Assembly: GCF_035609205.1 (NCBI RefSeq)
Contig: NZ_CP141184.1
Coordinates: 6,376,501-6,440,500, forward strand
From: Hymenobacter sp. GOD-10R
GTDB lineage: Bacteria > Bacteroidota > Bacteroidia > Cytophagales > Hymenobacteraceae
Direction: 5' to 3'
DNA length: 64,000 nt
Shown: positions 14,426 to 22,414 of the stretch, in pieces
Position numbering within the stretch: position 1 is the stretch's first letter
How the letters are laid out: every line of letters begins with the position of its first letter
Program-made: the position numbers and the translations under genes
Notes under the pieces: generated by a model
What the model was told of the DNA's origin: nothing
Database searches by the model: none
Seen by the model: only the letters and a program-made list of their open reading frames with translations

Positions 14426-17185
14426 TCATTTCACCTCAAAAGCATAATCCCCCGAGCCTACTTCAAACACGGCCCTCTCCTCTTCCATGCGCACGAACTT
14501 TACGCCGGGGGCGGACTCGGCTTTCTTGCCGCCTTCCCGCACGTCTTTTTCCGATTTGGCGGGGAGGTAGACCAGCGCTTTCGTGTTGCCGGGCACCGAG
14601 ATATTCCAGGTGAAGCGCTTGGCATCGCGCTTCCAACTGCTGCGGATCAGGCCGTGCACGGAGCGGTAGGAGGCTTGCGTAGAGGTCAGACCGTCGATGA
14701 GGGCGGGCTTCATTTCCAGTTGCTTGAAGCCGGGGGCGCCGGGGGTCGACTTGATGCCGGCTAGGTTTTCGTAGTACCAGATCAGCAAGTCGCCGAGCAG
14801 CATCACGTGGTTTTGGGAGTTCATGGCGGGGTCGGCGGTGTTACCGTTCCACAGCTCCCAGATGGTGGTGGCGCCGTTGGCGGCCATGTAGCCCCAGCTC
14901 GGATAGTCGCGGTTGGTGGCTAGCTTATAGGCAATGTCGGGGCGACCGTGGGTGGTCAGGCCGCGCATGAGCCACTGCGTACCAATAACGCCGGTGCTGA
15001 TGTGGCCTTTGTTCTCGACCAGAATCTTGTCGGCAATGTTCTGGAACACCTTGGCCTGATCTTGCTCCCGCACCATGCCGTAGGCGAGAGGCAAGAGGTT
15101 GGCTGTGACGGTGTTGTTGCTGTACTGGCAGCTTTCCGCGTTCAGGAATTTCTTGTTGAAGCTCTCCTTGATTTTGGCACCTAGGGCGGCGTATTCCTGC
15201 GCATCCTGCGGCTTGCCGACGATGGTGGCGAAGCGCTGCATCAGGTTGAGCATCTGGTAGTAGGTGCTGCTGGCAATGAGCACGCCGTCGGTGTTGCGGG
15301 CGGGGTCCTGGGAGTGAATCAGCTTCTCCGATTCAGGCGGCACGCACCAGTCGCCATACTTGTCCTTGGTCACGATGTAGTCCGAGGTCATGTAGTTGGC
15401 GTCCATGTAGGCCAGCCACTTCTTCATCGAATCGTAGTGTTTCTCAATGGGTTTGCTGTCGCCGTACTGGGTGTAGAGCATGTCGGCGACGGTGAGGTAG
15501 GTGCCGGGCCAGGTCACGTTGTCGCCGTAGTAACGCCAGAAGGTGGGGGCCACGTCGGGGATGCTGCCGTCGGCCTTCTGGGCGTTGGCAATGTCGTCGA
15601 CCCACTTGGCGTAGAGGCGGCTGTTGTCGAACACGAAGCTCTCCCCGTAGGCGCCGGTCGTCCGGTCGCCGAGCCAGGGCTGGCGTTCGTTGCGCTGCGG
15701 GCAGTCGATGGGCATGCCCTTGTAGTTGCCCCGAATGCCCCAGTAGGCATTCTTATACACCTGATTAATAGTCGGGTCCGAAGTCGTGAACTCGCCGGTG
15801 GTCTGGATGTCGTCGTACACCACGCGGCCGTCGAAGTCTTGCACCATGGGCGTGCCGGGGAAGCCCGTGACCTCCACGTAGCGGAAGCCGTGAAAGACGA
15901 AGGTCGGCTCCCAGGTTTCGGGGCCACCGCCGCGCAGGGTGTACACGTCGGTTACGCGGGCGTCGCGCAGGTTGGCCACGTACAGCTCGCCGCTTTTTTG
16001 CAAGGTTTCAGCAAAGCGCAGGGTCACTTTGTCGCCGCGCTTGCCGGTGGTGCGCATCCGCAGCCAGCCCACCATGTTCTGGCCCATGTCGAGGATATAC
16101 ACGTTGGGCTTCAGGCGGGTGATGGACGCCGGTTTGCGCGTCTCCATCACCTTCATGTTGTCGTTCATCTGGGCCTCGAAGGCGCCGCCGGGCTCCTGCA
16201 CTAGCTCCGCTTTCAGCCAGCTTTTGTCGTTGAAGCCGGCGGTGCTCCAGCCGGACATTTCCTTGGTGGCGTCGTACTCTTCACCGTCGTACTCGTTGTT
16301 GGTGCGGATGGGACCGTCGGCGGTGCCCTTCCAGGTTTCGTCGGTCTTGATGACGTCGGTGCTGCCGTCGGCGTAGGTTACTTCTAGCTGCATCAGCATC
16401 TTGGGGTAGCCAAACGTCTTGATTTTGTAGGGCTTGTAGTTCTGCCGCATGGCATAGAAGCGGCCGTTGCCGAGCGCGGCACCTAGGGCATTGGGGCCTT
16501 GCTTGAGCAGGGAGGTCACGTCGAAGGTGTTGTACTTCACGTTGCGGGTGTAGTCGGTGGGGGCGGGCGCCAGCACCTGGTCGCCCACCTTCTGCCCGTT
16601 CAGGTACAGCTCGTACAGACCTAGCCCGACGATGTAGGCCGTAGCCTGCTTGATGGGCTTGGCGGCGGTGAACTCCTTGCGGTAGTAGCGGGCCGAGAGC
16701 CGGGCGTGCGACTCTTCCTTATCCCAGGCAAACGGGTGGTCGAAGCCGATCCAGCGGCCTTTCCAGTCGAGGTAGTTCAGCAGGCCCATGCTCCAGGAAT
16801 TGGCGGGGCTCCAGGCGCTTTCGCCCTTGTTCGTCCAGGTCTTTACCTTCCAGTAGCACTGCCGACGGCTTTTGAGCGGCGCGCCTGCGTAGGCCACGTG
16901 CACCGATTGCGAAGAAGTTACCTTCCCCGAATCCCACAAGTCGCCCTGGTCAGCGGCTAGCTTCTCGGGCGTGGAGGCGACCAGCACCTGATACGCCGTT
17001 TGCTCGATGCCGCGCTCCGAGCCGGTCAGTTCCCAGCTCAGCCGGGGTGCGGTGGCGTCGATGCCTTTGGGGTTGGTCAGCAGCTCACACCGCAGGTTTT
17101 GCAGCGCCACGCCAGTGGGCGCCGTCACTCGGAAAGCCGACAGCAGGATTGCCGCGAAGAGAGAAAGCAGGAGTTTGTAGTTCAT
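14426..17185 (-). CDS. GH78 alpha-L-rhamnosidase, full length
   Basis: A 919-residue exported enzyme (signal MNYKLLLSLFAAILLSAFRV). Domain order is classic GH78: an N-terminal fibronectin-like domain (about 25-140, LRCELLTNPKGIDATAPRLS), one or two beta-sandwich sugar-binding domains (about 150-470), the (alpha/alpha)6 barrel and a C-terminal beta-sandwich. The general-acid motif IDCPQRNERQPWLGD is intact near residue 495. The second catalytic Glu motif, TTIWELWNGNT, is near 775, followed by SQNHVMLLGDLL. It hydrolyses terminal alpha-L-rhamnosyl residues, probably in the periplasm. It has no 5' neighbour on its strand for 363 bases, so it probably starts a transcription unit that runs down to the symporter at 3325. 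Confidence 0.93.
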   Translation of the reverse strand: MNYKLLLSLFAAILLSAFRVTAPTGVALQNLRCELLTNPKGIDATAPRLSWELTGSERGIEQTAYQVLVASTPEKLAADQGDLWDSGKVTSSQSVHVAYAGAPLKSRRQCYWKVKTWTNKGESAWSPANSWSMGLLNYLDWKGRWIGFDHPFAWDKEESHARLSARYYRKEFTAAKPIKQATAYIVGLGLYELYLNGQKVGDQVLAPAPTDYTRNVKYNTFDVTSLLKQGPNALGAALGNGRFYAMRQNYKPYKIKTFGYPKMLMQLEVTYADGSTDVIKTDETWKGTADGPIRTNNEYDGEEYDATKEMSGWSTAGFNDKSWLKAELVQEPGGAFEAQMNDNMKVMETRKPASITRLKPNVYILDMGQNMVGWLRMRTTGKRGDKVTLRFAETLQKSGELYVANLRDARVTDVYTLRGGGPETWEPTFVFHGFRYVEVTGFPGTPMVQDFDGRVVYDDIQTTGEFTTSDPTINQVYKNAYWGIRGNYKGMPIDCPQRNERQPWLGDRTTGAYGESFVFDNSRLYAKWVDDIANAQKADGSIPDVAPTFWRYYGDNVTWPGTYLTVADMLYTQYGDSKPIEKHYDSMKKWLAYMDANYMTSDYIVTKDKYGDWCVPPESEKLIHSQDPARNTDGVLIASSTYYQMLNLMQRFATIVGKPQDAQEYAALGAKIKESFNKKFLNAESCQYSNNTVTANLLPLAYGMVREQDQAKVFQNIADKILVENKGHISTGVIGTQWLMRGLTTHGRPDIAYKLATNRDYPSWGYMAANGATTIWELWNGNTADPAMNSQNHVMLLGDLLIWYYENLAGIKSTPGAPGFKQLEMKPALIDGLTSTQASYRSVHGLIRSSWKRDAKRFTWNISVPGNTKALVYLPAKSEKDVREGGKKAESAPGVKFVRMEEERAVFEVGSGDYAFEVK

Positions 17186-17548
17186 ACAGCGGCCTCACCC
17201 CTAGCTCCACTCTTACGAGCAGAAAACCAGCCGATTGGCAGGCGTGCGCCGGAGGTTCGTGGAATGCACTTTTAAGCGCTCCATAGTTCGCAAATTTTCC
17301 CGCCGAATCATTCTAGGATATTAGCACAAACCTTCACGATTTATGCATTCTGAGCGGCTTGGGTCCTTTTTGGTGGTTGGCTGGTGCCTTTACTGTAGTA
17401 GAGTTAGGGTGCGCCCGCCTTTTTTAGTAATGTCATAGGCATTATTAAAATAAGACGCTTTGTAGAGCAACACTAATTTAGACTACAGCGAATAAGCAAA
17501 TACATTTATTAACAATCTGAGTTTATCCTATCTCTCCTAATGCCATAA
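17186..17548. other. Gap of 363 bases upstream of the GH78 unit
   Basis: It should hold the promoter of the GH78 unit and the end of the AT-rich two-gene unit. Base composition changes inside it from GC-rich to AT-rich near 17300-17450. I see no convincing promoter pair, hairpin or repeat. Confidence 0.5.
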
Positions 17549-17989
17549 TCATTTGAATTGCCACTGGCTTATGGCTAAACTTCTTTTAGGTGTCTTATAC
17601 TGATTTAGTATTGACTTCAGTGAATCAATTCTACTATTTAGCTTTTTAATTTCGGCACCCTGCTTAACCTTCTGTACATTTAACGAGCTTCTATCTAAAT
17701 TTGAATAATAATAAACTCCTAATATCAAACACATTGTTATTGCCGTGGGAACTATTGATATAAGCGTATTCAACCTATTATACAACAAGTTGTTTTTAGT
17801 TATTTCTTTATTCTTATTAATAAGATAACTATTCTTGTCAATTTCATGCTTAACACTATCCAACTCGTTTATAACTTCTATAATACGAGGATTATCATTT
17901 GATTTATTTCCTATACCCGCATATTCACTTAGAAGAAGTTTAGTTTTATCAATAACTGAATTTAAACGAGAAAAAAAATCATTCGTCAT
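17549..17989 (-). CDS. Hypothetical single-pass membrane protein with coiled coil
   Basis: A 146-residue protein I do not recognise. It has a long, Lys/Asn/Glu-rich helical N-terminal part (about 1-70), one hydrophobic segment (SIVPTAITMCLILGVYYY, about 78-97) and a second charged helical stretch (VKQGAEIKKLNSRIDSLKSI) that looks like a coiled coil. Codon use is strongly AT-rich and unlike the pectin genes around it. The start lies 9 bases after the stop of the 115-residue gene, so the two are one operon. The pattern fits recently acquired cargo; no function can be given. Confidence 0.6.
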   Translation of the reverse strand: MTNDFFSRLNSVIDKTKLLLSEYAGIGNKSNDNPRIIEVINELDSVKHEIDKNSYLINKNKEITKNNLLYNRLNTLISIVPTAITMCLILGVYYYSNLDRSSLNVQKVKQGAEIKKLNSRIDSLKSILNQYKTPKRSLAISQWQFK

Positions 17990-17998
17990 AACTTGACA

Positions 17999-18346
17999 TT
18001 ATTTATCGTACAACATTTCAATTTCATAATCATCTATCTCACTTTTCCAACGCAGATGCATCAAAGAATTTAATTTACGTATTTTTGGATAGCAAAAACC
18101 TTGAGAAATTATAGTTAAGTATGGAGCAAACAACGCCGCGGCAGCTTGCAAGAAAGTATTATACGCTTCATCACTTGTATCTGTATTGGAAAGCATTCTA
18201 CCCAGAACAAAGCCAATAAATATCAAAGCAATAGAATTAGCTAATGCAAAAATAAATCTTATCAGCAATACCTCTTGTTGAACAGCATCTATTTGCTCAC
18301 TAATAAGGTCAATGTTATTTTCCATAGCTTTTTCATTAGGATGCAT
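17999..18346 (-). CDS. Hypothetical small two-pass membrane protein
   Basis: A 115-residue protein I do not recognise. It has an amphipathic N-terminus (MENNIDLISEQIDAVQQEV), a hydrophobic segment with small-residue pattern (FIFALANSIALIFIGFVLG, about 31-49), a second hydrophobic stretch (FLQAAAALFAPYLTIISQGF, about 65-84) and a charged C-terminal tail. An inner ATG at 18325 (MENN) could be the real start. It is AT-rich like its partner at 17549 and unlike flanking genes. Two short helices plus a soluble tail also occur in small effector families of defence systems, but nothing here proves that. Confidence 0.6.
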   Translation of the reverse strand: MHPNEKAMENNIDLISEQIDAVQQEVLLIRFIFALANSIALIFIGFVLGRMLSNTDTSDEAYNTFLQAAAALFAPYLTIISQGFCYPKIRKLNSLMHLRWKSEIDDYEIEMLYDK

Positions 18347-18547
18347 TTACCTCCCCTATTCATAACAGCCGTTATTATAATTTTTCTACGATTCAGAAAC
18401 AAGTTTTTTGTCATTTACATAAGCAACAATTTTCAACTCGATAAGCATAAGGTCAGTTCCTTGACGTACGAAGGGCCTATGCTGAGTCGTAGTACGTTTC
18501 TGCTCCCTAGTGCCTACGTGTCAAAAGCTTTCAGACACACCGCTCCT

Positions 18548-19450
18548 TCAGTTCAGATACCGGTACTCCGTCGGCGATTTCCCTGTCTTCGTCTTGAAGA
18601 TCTTGGTGAAATGCGAGGGATGTTCAAAACCTAGGTCATACGCAATTTCACTGATTGACTTTTCGGTGCTCCACAACAGCGCTTTGGCTTTGTCGGTCAG
18701 GTGCAGGTGGATGTGCTCCTGGGTGGTCTTGCCGGTGTAGCGCTTCAGCAAGTCCGACAAGTAGTGCGGCGACAGGTGCAGGGCGGCAGCAAAGAACTTC
18801 ACATCCGGCAAGCCAGCTTCGATCAGCGTTTCCTGGGCAAAATACGCTTTCAGCAGCTTCTCGAAACGCTGCACCAAATCGTTGCTTACGTTGGCTCTAG
18901 TTAGAAACTGCCGGTTGTAGAACCGGTCGCAGTAATTAAGCAACAGCTCGATATTATTCTGAATCAGGCTTTGTGTGTGCTGGTCGATATTCTGCGAATA
19001 TTCTCTTTTAATATTTTCAACGCAGCCTTCAATAATTAGCTTCTCCTCTTCGGATATGTGCAAGGCTTCGTTTGCATCGTAGTGAAAAAACGAGTAGCTA
19101 GTTATTTTTCTACCTAGCTCCGTTCTATTTAATAAATCCGGGTGAAATACTAAGCCCCAGCCTTCTTCTATTTGAAGGTCGGGGCTTGGCGTTATTACCT
19201 GGCCGGGAGCGGTAAACATCAGCGGGCCTTCGTTGAAATCATAATACGCCTTACCGTATTTCAAAGCGCCGGTGAATTTCTTGTAATAGATGCTGTAAAA
19301 ACCTAGCCGGTAAATACCGTCTGCTTCCAGGCTGCTGCGGTTTAGCTGCGTCAGGTCGAACAACGACACGAGCGGGTGCTTGGGTTTTGGCAAGCCATAT
19401 AGGTGGTGCAACTCGCTGATAGAATTGATATCGATATACTTGGCTTGCAT
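18548..19450 (-). CDS. AraC family transcriptional regulator
   Basis: About 300 residues. The C-terminal 100 residues carry the two helix-turn-helix motifs of AraC proteins: FFAAALHLSPHYLSDLLKRY and ISEIAYDLGFEHPSHFTKIF followed by GKSPTEYR. The N-terminal part (20-150) is a cupin-like sensing domain (GPLMFTAPGQVITPSP). I chose the ATG at 19450; the frame continues upstream to 19498, but that stretch is next to repeat DNA. Such regulators next to SDR genes are common in Bacteroidetes and often control that neighbour. It could also act on the pectin genes, but the AraC protein at 43117 is better placed for that. Confidence 0.9.
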   Translation of the reverse strand: MQAKYIDINSISELHHLYGLPKPKHPLVSLFDLTQLNRSSLEADGIYRLGFYSIYYKKFTGALKYGKAYYDFNEGPLMFTAPGQVITPSPDLQIEEGWGLVFHPDLLNRTELGRKITSYSFFHYDANEALHISEEEKLIIEGCVENIKREYSQNIDQHTQSLIQNNIELLLNYCDRFYNRQFLTRANVSNDLVQRFEKLLKAYFAQETLIEAGLPDVKFFAAALHLSPHYLSDLLKRYTGKTTQEHIHLHLTDKAKALLWSTEKSISEIAYDLGFEHPSHFTKIFKTKTGKSPTEYRYLN

Positions 19451-19490
19451 AGCGGATAATTTTCCGGCGGTTATTGATTGTATAATAAAG

Positions 19491-19701
19491 AACGTCATGC
19501 TGAGCTAGTCGAAACATCTCTATCGCTTCGCCTACCGATTGTAGAGACGCAACACTTTGCGTCTGGTCGTTGCCGATGTTGTTTAGATAGGTTATTCTAA
19601 GTGAGTCGTTCAACGAAGAGACGCGAAGTGTCGCGTCTCTACATCGTTCGGACGTCCGCAACGAAGCGGTAGAGATGCTTCGGCAAGCTCAGCATGACGT
19701 T
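19491..19701. repeat. Nested composite palindromic element
   Basis: Outer arms are AACGTCATGCTGAGCTAGTC and, at the right end, GCAAGCTCAGCATGACGTT. Inner arms are GTAGAGACGCAACACTTTGC and GCGAAGTGTCGCGTCTCTAC. The core TCGTTCAACGA is at 19606-19616. It lies in the 296-base gap between the AraC and SDR genes and has the same layout as the copies at 11286 and 53704. Confidence 0.88.
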
Positions 19702-19746
19702 CAAAGATGCGGAATGACTTCAACAAGCATCACTGTCCACAGGTAC

Positions 19747-20562
19747 TTAATTAATAAACCAGTCGCGGACTAGTTTCACGAAGTCCTCTTCGCTGTTTTC
19801 CTTTTTCGCGCCGATATAAAACTGCGCGTCCTCACCTACCACGTAGCGCAATTGGGCTTTGCCGTCGGTGGCGGCTTGGTAGATAGTGCTAGCCACGTCT
19901 GCGGCGGTGGCATTGGCTAGGTGCTCCGTTGGCTGGGCGTAGCGCTGGAAGAACCCAGCCATCAAGGGGTTGTATTCAGCCACGTCGTTTTTGATGATTT
20001 CTAGGCCGTCGCGGAAGTTGGTATGCACGCCGCCGGGCTCCACGATTTTCACGGCAATATTCAGCTTCGCCAGCTCGTGCGACAACGATTCGGAGAAGCC
20101 TTCCACGGCGAACTTGGTGCTGTTGTAGAGGCTGCCAAACGGCAGGGCCACCACGCCGCCGAAAGAAGAGATGTTGATGATGGTTCCGCCGCCATTGGCC
20201 CGCAGATACGGCAGCACGGCTTGTGTTACATCCATCAGGCCGAACACATTCACGGCATACTGCTTCTGAATCTGCTCGCGACTGGCCGACTCAAAAACGC
20301 CCATTAATCCATATCCTGCGTTGTTCACCAGCGCATTGATGCCGCCGAACTGCTCCGCTCCTGCTTTAACAGCTCGTTGGATGGACGCTAGGTCCTGCAC
20401 ATCTAGGTGCGCGACCAACACGTTCTCTAGCTTGGTTAGCTCATCTTCCTTTTCCGGGGCGCGCATGGTTGCTACTACATTCCAGCCGTTTTGCTGAAAC
20501 AACTTGGCGGTTTCTTTCCCGAAACCGGAGGAAGCCCCGGTAATCAACACGGTCTTTGCCAT
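19747..20562 (-). CDS. Short-chain dehydrogenase/reductase
   Basis: A 271-residue cytoplasmic SDR of the classical type. The NAD(P)-binding motif is TGASSGFG at the N-terminus, followed by NNAGYG near residue 80. The catalytic Ser is in NISSFGG and the YxxxK motif is YNSTKFA. The ATG at 20562 gives MAKTVLITG, the normal SDR start; the open extension to 20592 is not needed. The protein resembles the widely annotated oxidoreductase/SDR group with no fixed substrate. Its neighbour is the AraC regulator in the same direction. It is probably an ordinary housekeeping or stress gene that separates the two halves of the pectin region. Confidence 0.9.
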   Translation of the reverse strand: MAKTVLITGASSGFGKETAKLFQQNGWNVVATMRAPEKEDELTKLENVLVAHLDVQDLASIQRAVKAGAEQFGGINALVNNAGYGLMGVFESASREQIQKQYAVNVFGLMDVTQAVLPYLRANGGGTIINISSFGGVVALPFGSLYNSTKFAVEGFSESLSHELAKLNIAVKIVEPGGVHTNFRDGLEIIKNDVAEYNPLMAGFFQRYAQPTEHLANATAADVASTIYQAATDGKAQLRYVVGEDAQFYIGAKKENSEEDFVKLVRDWFIN

Positions 20563-20746
20563 TGTCTTTTCTGTTGTGAATGAACAAGGCAAAGGTCCGG
20601 CGCCCGGCCGCGGCGGGCTTATATGTTTCTACTGGGTGCTTATACGTTTGGTGGTTTTGGTAGCGTGGTGCGTAAGAGCTAGGCATCTCCGAGTTGCTTC
20701 AGTAGACTCTCGTCAAGTTGCTGCCGCATACAGTTGTGCTATGTTA

Positions 20747-21346
20747 TCACCAATATGCCATCAAGTACTTATCAATCTTTACTCTATTTCTTAAGTCAAT
20801 CAGCTCCAAACTATTCCAGTCTATGAGTATAAATTCGTATTCCTCCCCTAAGCAGTATAAAGCTAATTTTATCGTTTCAAATTGCTTTGCCGAATCAAGT
20901 ACCCCAATTGAAAGCCATATATTTTTTACAAATTCATCTTCAATATCGAAGAAAATGGTAAAGTTTGTAAAACCATAAGCTTTAGTATTTGATTTTTTAC
21001 AATCAATAATTTCACCTGAATCATACCTGATGTATTTGGCTTTAATAAAGCCAAAACCTACTAAAGCATTCTCCCAATAGTCAATTCTGAATTCTTTTGA
21101 AAGGCTTGTTATGGGCATAGATGATCTTTCGAATATCTTAGTAAAACCATGTTCATCCCTTAGCTTTACCGTCGAGTTATTTGTTCGTCTTATCTGCTCC
21201 TCTATGAATTCCTTATTTTCCCATGGCACTATCTCGATTTGGCAATAATCATCTTCCCAAAACGAAGGTAAATATCCATTAGGGTCAACAGGTACTGGAA
21301 CAGCTTTACTTTTACTGAGTCTTTTTATAAATGACAGTATTCTCAT
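20747..21346 (-). CDS. AT-rich hypothetical protein
   Basis: A 199-residue protein I do not recognise. It has no signal peptide or clear membrane segment. It is rich in acidic and aromatic residues (PSFWEDDYCQIEIVPWENKE; FTIFFDIEDEFVKNIWLSIG; EYEFILIDWNSLELIDLRNR), the look of small alpha/beta proteins such as immunity proteins, but that is only an impression. Base composition is far more AT-rich than in the SDR and GH2 genes. It stands between the SDR gene and the HigBA insertion and may be part of the same acquired patch. No toxin gene is seen next to it. Confidence 0.6.
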   Translation of the reverse strand: MRILSFIKRLSKSKAVPVPVDPNGYLPSFWEDDYCQIEIVPWENKEFIEEQIRRTNNSTVKLRDEHGFTKIFERSSMPITSLSKEFRIDYWENALVGFGFIKAKYIRYDSGEIIDCKKSNTKAYGFTNFTIFFDIEDEFVKNIWLSIGVLDSAKQFETIKLALYCLGEEYEFILIDWNSLELIDLRNRVKIDKYLMAYW

Positions 21347-21412
21347 CAGCGTTTCATTGTAAGGGCTATCTGTGAAATATATCTATTAGTATTTGGCTTT
21401 ACTACTCAAATA

Positions 21413-21454
21413 AGCAGCGGGTAGCAAACCTCAATCGGCTTACTACCCGCTGCT
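21413..21454. terminator. Hairpin terminator downstream of the GH2 tail copy
   Basis: A perfect 12-bp stem AGCAGCGGGTAG / CTACCCGCTGCT with an 18-base loop; ATTTTATT follows on the plus strand and TTATTTG on the minus strand. It lies 29 bases past the stop codon of the duplicated GH2 tail at 21483-21644. This suggests that it once ended the GH2 operon, before the toxin-antitoxin module separated it from the intact gene. Confidence 0.7.
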
Positions 21455-21482
21455 ATTTTATTACAAAGCTAGGTGCCCTCCC

Positions 21483-21644
21483 CTATCGCTGCCCCACTGT
21501 TGGTGTTTGCGTCTGCTTGCCGGAGAAGTCGAAGTACAAGGTTAGCTCTTTGGCGTAGGAGGGGTCTTTGCTGTAGTCGTAGTACATGTTGGCGCGACCC
21601 ATGGGGCCCATGTTTTCGGCTTTCTGCGACTTGGTGCCGATGGG
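21483..21644 (-). pseudogene. Duplicated 3' end of the GH2 gene (tail remnant)
   Basis: Bases 21488-21644 match 22420-22576, inside the intact GH2 gene, at a constant offset of 932 with three visible mismatches. In frame it reads PIGTKSQKAENMGPMG and continues to QTQTPTVGQR and a TAG stop (TAA in the intact gene, with Ile instead of Thr in the tail). Weaker similarity continues past the stop to AAAGCTAGGT at 21465. There is no start codon or upstream coding part, so it is a remnant, not a gene. The terminator hairpin at 21413 belongs to this copy. Confidence 0.92.
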
Positions 21645-21684
21645 TATAATCAGCAAAACCAACGCATTATTCTGGCGAACTAAT

Positions 21685-21990
21685 CTAGAACTTGATTGCC
21701 AGCGAAATATGCCCGCCCAATCCTACCTCCACTATCTTTTGCAGAGTAGATAGACGTACCTCTTTTACATCGTTCTCAATCTTCGAGATATACGATTTTG
21801 TGGTGCCGACCTTCTCCGCTAGCTCTTCTTGCGTCAGGCCTTTCTCTAACCTAGCTTCATGTAATAAGGCACCTAGCTTAAAGCTCTCATAGCCAGCTTC
21901 CAGTTCCTCCCGCTTGGCCGAACCACGTTTGCCGTAGTGCTTGTCCTTGAAATCGCTCAGGGTAGTTACGTTACTGTTTTTCACTTTCAT
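21685..21990 (-). CDS. higA: XRE-family antitoxin (HigA-like)
   Basis: A 101-residue protein with a 55-residue HTH_3 domain (LLHEARLEKGLTQEELAEKVGTTKSYISKIENDVKEVR) in the C-terminal half and a charged N-terminal arm (about 1-35) expected to bind the toxin. It lies directly after the toxin gene and overlaps it by 20 bases, the toxin-first order of higBA modules. It should neutralise the toxin and repress the shared promoter by binding the palindrome at 22333-22362. The pair is inserted between two copies of the GH2 3' end. Confidence 0.88.
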   Translation of the reverse strand: MKVKNSNVTTLSDFKDKHYGKRGSAKREELEAGYESFKLGALLHEARLEKGLTQEELAEKVGTTKSYISKIENDVKEVRLSTLQKIVEVGLGGHISLAIKF

Positions 21991-22321
21991 ATTCTTGCTT
22001 GATTTTCAATGCTTTCTCAATTTCCGACTTAGGCGTCTTCTGAGTCTTCTTCTGAAATCCATTAGCTAAGACAACCAACTTGCCAGCGTCGAAAAAGCAG
22101 AAGATTCGGAAAATATTACTGCCCGTTTGCACGCGTATTTCATACAAGCCATCCGTTCCTTCCAGGTGCTTGAGGTAGGTTGCGGGCACTCTTTCTACTT
22201 CTTCAAGCAGTTCAAGCGTCCAGATGATCTTGGCTTTCACCTTATCCTGCTGACGTACAAAGAACTGTTCAAAGTAGTCTTTGTAAAAGATAATGGTCCG
22301 GTGTTTCTGACTGTTGCTCAC
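21971..22321 (-). CDS. higB: RelE/HigB-type toxin (Gp49-like)
   Basis: A 116-residue toxin of the phage-derived Gp49/HigB group, recognised from GLYEIRVQTGSNIFRIFCFF, the strand VVLANGFQKKTQKTP and the closing helix EIEKALKIKQEYESE. These mRNA interferases cut ribosome-bound mRNA when freed from the antitoxin. The start is GTG at 22321; I see no closer ATG that would keep the first strand. A perfect 11-bp palindrome lies just upstream. The module is more AT-rich than its surroundings, as expected for an acquired unit. Confidence 0.88.
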   Translation of the reverse strand: MSNSQKHRTIIFYKDYFEQFFVRQQDKVKAKIIWTLELLEEVERVPATYLKHLEGTDGLYEIRVQTGSNIFRIFCFFDAGKLVVLANGFQKKTQKTPKSEIEKALKIKQEYESEKQ

Positions 22322-22325
22322 TTCC

Positions 22326-22362
22326 CAAAACTACAAAAGTTGCCCATAAGTGCAACTTTTGT
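22326..22362 (-). promoter_or_regulatory. HigBA operator palindrome and possible promoter
   Basis: Bases 22333-22343 (ACAAAAGTTGC) and 22352-22362 (GCAACTTTTGT) form a perfect 11-bp inverted repeat with an 8-base spacer, 12 bases before the toxin start codon. On the minus strand the same stretch reads GTTG, 19 bases, then TAGTTTTG, which fits the Bacteroidetes TTTG / TAnnTTTG promoter pattern. If so, the transcript would begin almost at the GTG codon. Binding by the antitoxin would block this promoter. Confidence 0.7.
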
Positions 22363-22414
22363 GTTAATTCATAAAGCTTGTGCCTGCTAAGCCTAGGAAA
22401 GCTAGGTTTTCTCC

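Noticed and set aside
15314..16204. 296-codon plus-strand frame inside the GH78 gene
   Set aside because: His/Val/Gly-rich shadow of a GC-rich gene in the opposite strand; no family motifs. The same applies to the long plus-strand frames at 8073-8885, 23807-24490 and 49788-50642.
18347..18547. Small RNA or promoter between the AraC gene and the two-gene membrane operon
   Set aside because: I see only AT-rich sequence without a stable hairpin or a convincing promoter pair.
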